From Rhabditoides inermis (lineage: Eukaryota > Nematoda > Chromadorea > Rhabditida > Rhabditidae), in the NCBI GenBank assembly GCA_963966185.1, contig CAWZYM010000147.1, positions 328,501 to 392,500 of the forward strand: a stretch of DNA of 64,000 bases. The letters are read 5' to 3'. Under the pieces are notes generated by a model. It made no database searches. It was not told the origin of the DNA and was given only the letters and a program-made list of their open reading frames with translations. This document shows positions 63,067 to 64,000 of this stretch, piece after piece. Every line of letters starts with the position of its first letter. Position 1 is the stretch's first letter. A program made the translations under genes and the position numbers.

Positions 63067-63940
63067 CTCTCACCGTCTCGTCTGGTGGGAGGGATGTCGC
63101 CAGTCTCTCTTCAGCGACGCACTCCTCTCGATCGACAGTTCCTTGCCTGGCGCCAATTTTGATTTACAGATTGTTTTCCAAACAAGCTACCTTCGCGTGG
63201 CTCTTTCTGCCATGAGGGAGTGGGTGGGAGAGAGGGGAGGGCGGAGAAAGAGTCGAGTTCTGGAAGGGAAAGGGTGGAGAGGAAAGAGAGAGTGAGTGAG
63301 AGAGAGAGAGAATGGGGAAGGGAGTAGATGCTACACACCAGAGTTGCTGAACACGGATACAGCCGAGTCGGCGCTGATTCCCTTGCTCATTCTGCGAGAC
63401 GACGGCGGCCACGGGGCATATCTGGAAGATGTCTCTCCCCCCTCTCTCTCCCTTTCGCTCTACCTGTAGTTCGGATCGATACTGGGTCGATGATGGGCGG
63501 TCGGCGGTTGAATGGGATCAGATGAGCGATGCTCCACGGAGACTGCAAAAAGAGTGATTGAGTACGTTTCGCGGTTTCAATATATGAGACGATTGCCATA
63601 GACAAAAATTGCAAATCCCTTGGCTGAATCACACTCTACCTAAAATTTTGATATTTTAGTACTGTTATAAAAACGTTTGAGTATGTTTGAGTTGTTAGAG
63701 TATATTACAACTCATATCCACTCACACTTGTGCTGTCTGGTGTGTGGATCGATGGCGACTGACACCTTGCGAGCCGACGAAATCGGGGACGGCGCCACCG
63801 TAGCCTCCGCCTGCAGTACGAGAGGTTACGGTAGGTTGTTGCAGGGTTGCCGTACCTCCGTTGGAATGTAGCATAGCGGCGTCTTTGCTTCGATTGACCC
63901 GGGCGATGCTTTGGGAGAGAGCCGGCGGCCGGCGGGGTAG
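61607..63940 (-). CDS. 3' portion of an unrecognised Ser/Arg-rich protein (gene continues beyond right edge)
   Basis: Twelve exons on minus join with matching phase: 63856-63940, 63726-63810, 63464-63542, 63339-63421, 63191-63259, 63074-63146, 62926-63023, 62564-62705, 62427-62512, 62152-62239, 61860-61937 and 61607-61784. They give about 381 C-terminal residues. The first two thirds are disordered-looking with basic phospho-site-like stretches (ARKVSVAIDPHTRQHKFSVE, RSASLKRDW, RKSLNRRLPSSS) and an acidic MDYDDLFEMYPDSE. Exon 62564-62705 encodes a [11 protein letters not shown] run from a (GGGAGA)n repeat. The end appears folded (FDDPLVIAVPGWDTQLVISQ, then VVLTCAGSYGDEEALLRWT). No family was recognised. 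A large neuronal or signalling scaffold is possible, but this is a guess. The 5' exons lie right of 63940. A tRNA gene is embedded in intron 62706-62925. Confidence 0.7.
62719..62789 (-). tRNA. tRNA-Gly (anticodon GCC)
   Basis: 71 nt on minus. The acceptor stem GCATCGG pairs with CCGATGC followed by discriminator A. The A box reads TGGTTCAGTGG, the anticodon loop CTGCCAC (GCC), and the B box GGTTCGATTCC sits in a five-pair T stem (CCGGG/CCCGG). This is the standard eukaryotic tRNA-Gly(GCC). A TTTT terminator follows at 62714-62711. The gene lies within intron 62706-62925 of the minus-strand protein gene, in the same orientation, ending 12 bases before the intron's 3' end. Confidence 0.97.
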
Positions 63941-64000
63941 CTGCAACAATCGATATAGTACAATACGTTTCATTGAAAATAGTTATAGTTACGTGTAGAA

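Overview
The window is nuclear DNA of an invertebrate, most likely a free-living nematode. Introns are short (many 44-60 nt) with TTTCAG-type 3' ends, several start codons lie directly behind a 3' splice site as in trans-spliced genes, and some introns hold nested genes. The abundance of (GA)n/(CT)n tracts and the gene spacing would suit a diplogastrid such as Pristionchus, but that is a guess. Gene models below were built by hand by joining exons at GT/AG boundaries with matching phase. No search was run.

Left part (1-25 kb). A class A aminergic GPCR on + (774-6732, its first exon not found) is followed convergently by a very large minus-strand gene (24493 to 7926, about 30 coding exons, up to about 1400 aa). 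I do not recognise that gene, but it reads through in a single frame from three different first-exon choices. Its 4.6 kb intron contains a tiny + strand gene for a 60-65 aa membrane protein.

Middle part (25-43 kb). This is sparse: two small single-pass membrane proteins on minus (30315-30797 and 31745-33387), a long non-coding stretch of about 6.8 kb with clustered octamer (POU-like) motifs, a poorly resolved minus gene (about 40.9-42.3 kb), and two dispersed repeat families. One family is a 203 bp inverted pair, the other a 271 bp direct pair.

Right part (43-64 kb). Three tandem minus-strand paralogues encode kelch-like proteins (393, 323 and 323 aa). Next, on +, come three recognisable housekeeping genes: propionyl-CoA carboxylase beta (536 aa), mitochondrial ribosomal protein S28 (182 aa; less than 400 bp behind the first, so possibly in an operon) and phosphoglycerate kinase (415 aa). 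A fragment of PGK exon 9 is duplicated just past the PGK gene, and the 3' end of another minus-strand gene enters from the right edge. One intron of that last gene contains a complete tRNA-Gly(GCC).

No single new 'system' is evident. The most unusual structures are the tRNA whose pol III terminator overlaps a splice site, introns made almost entirely of GA repeat, the three phase-matched alternative N-termini, the nested membrane-protein gene and the octamer cluster.
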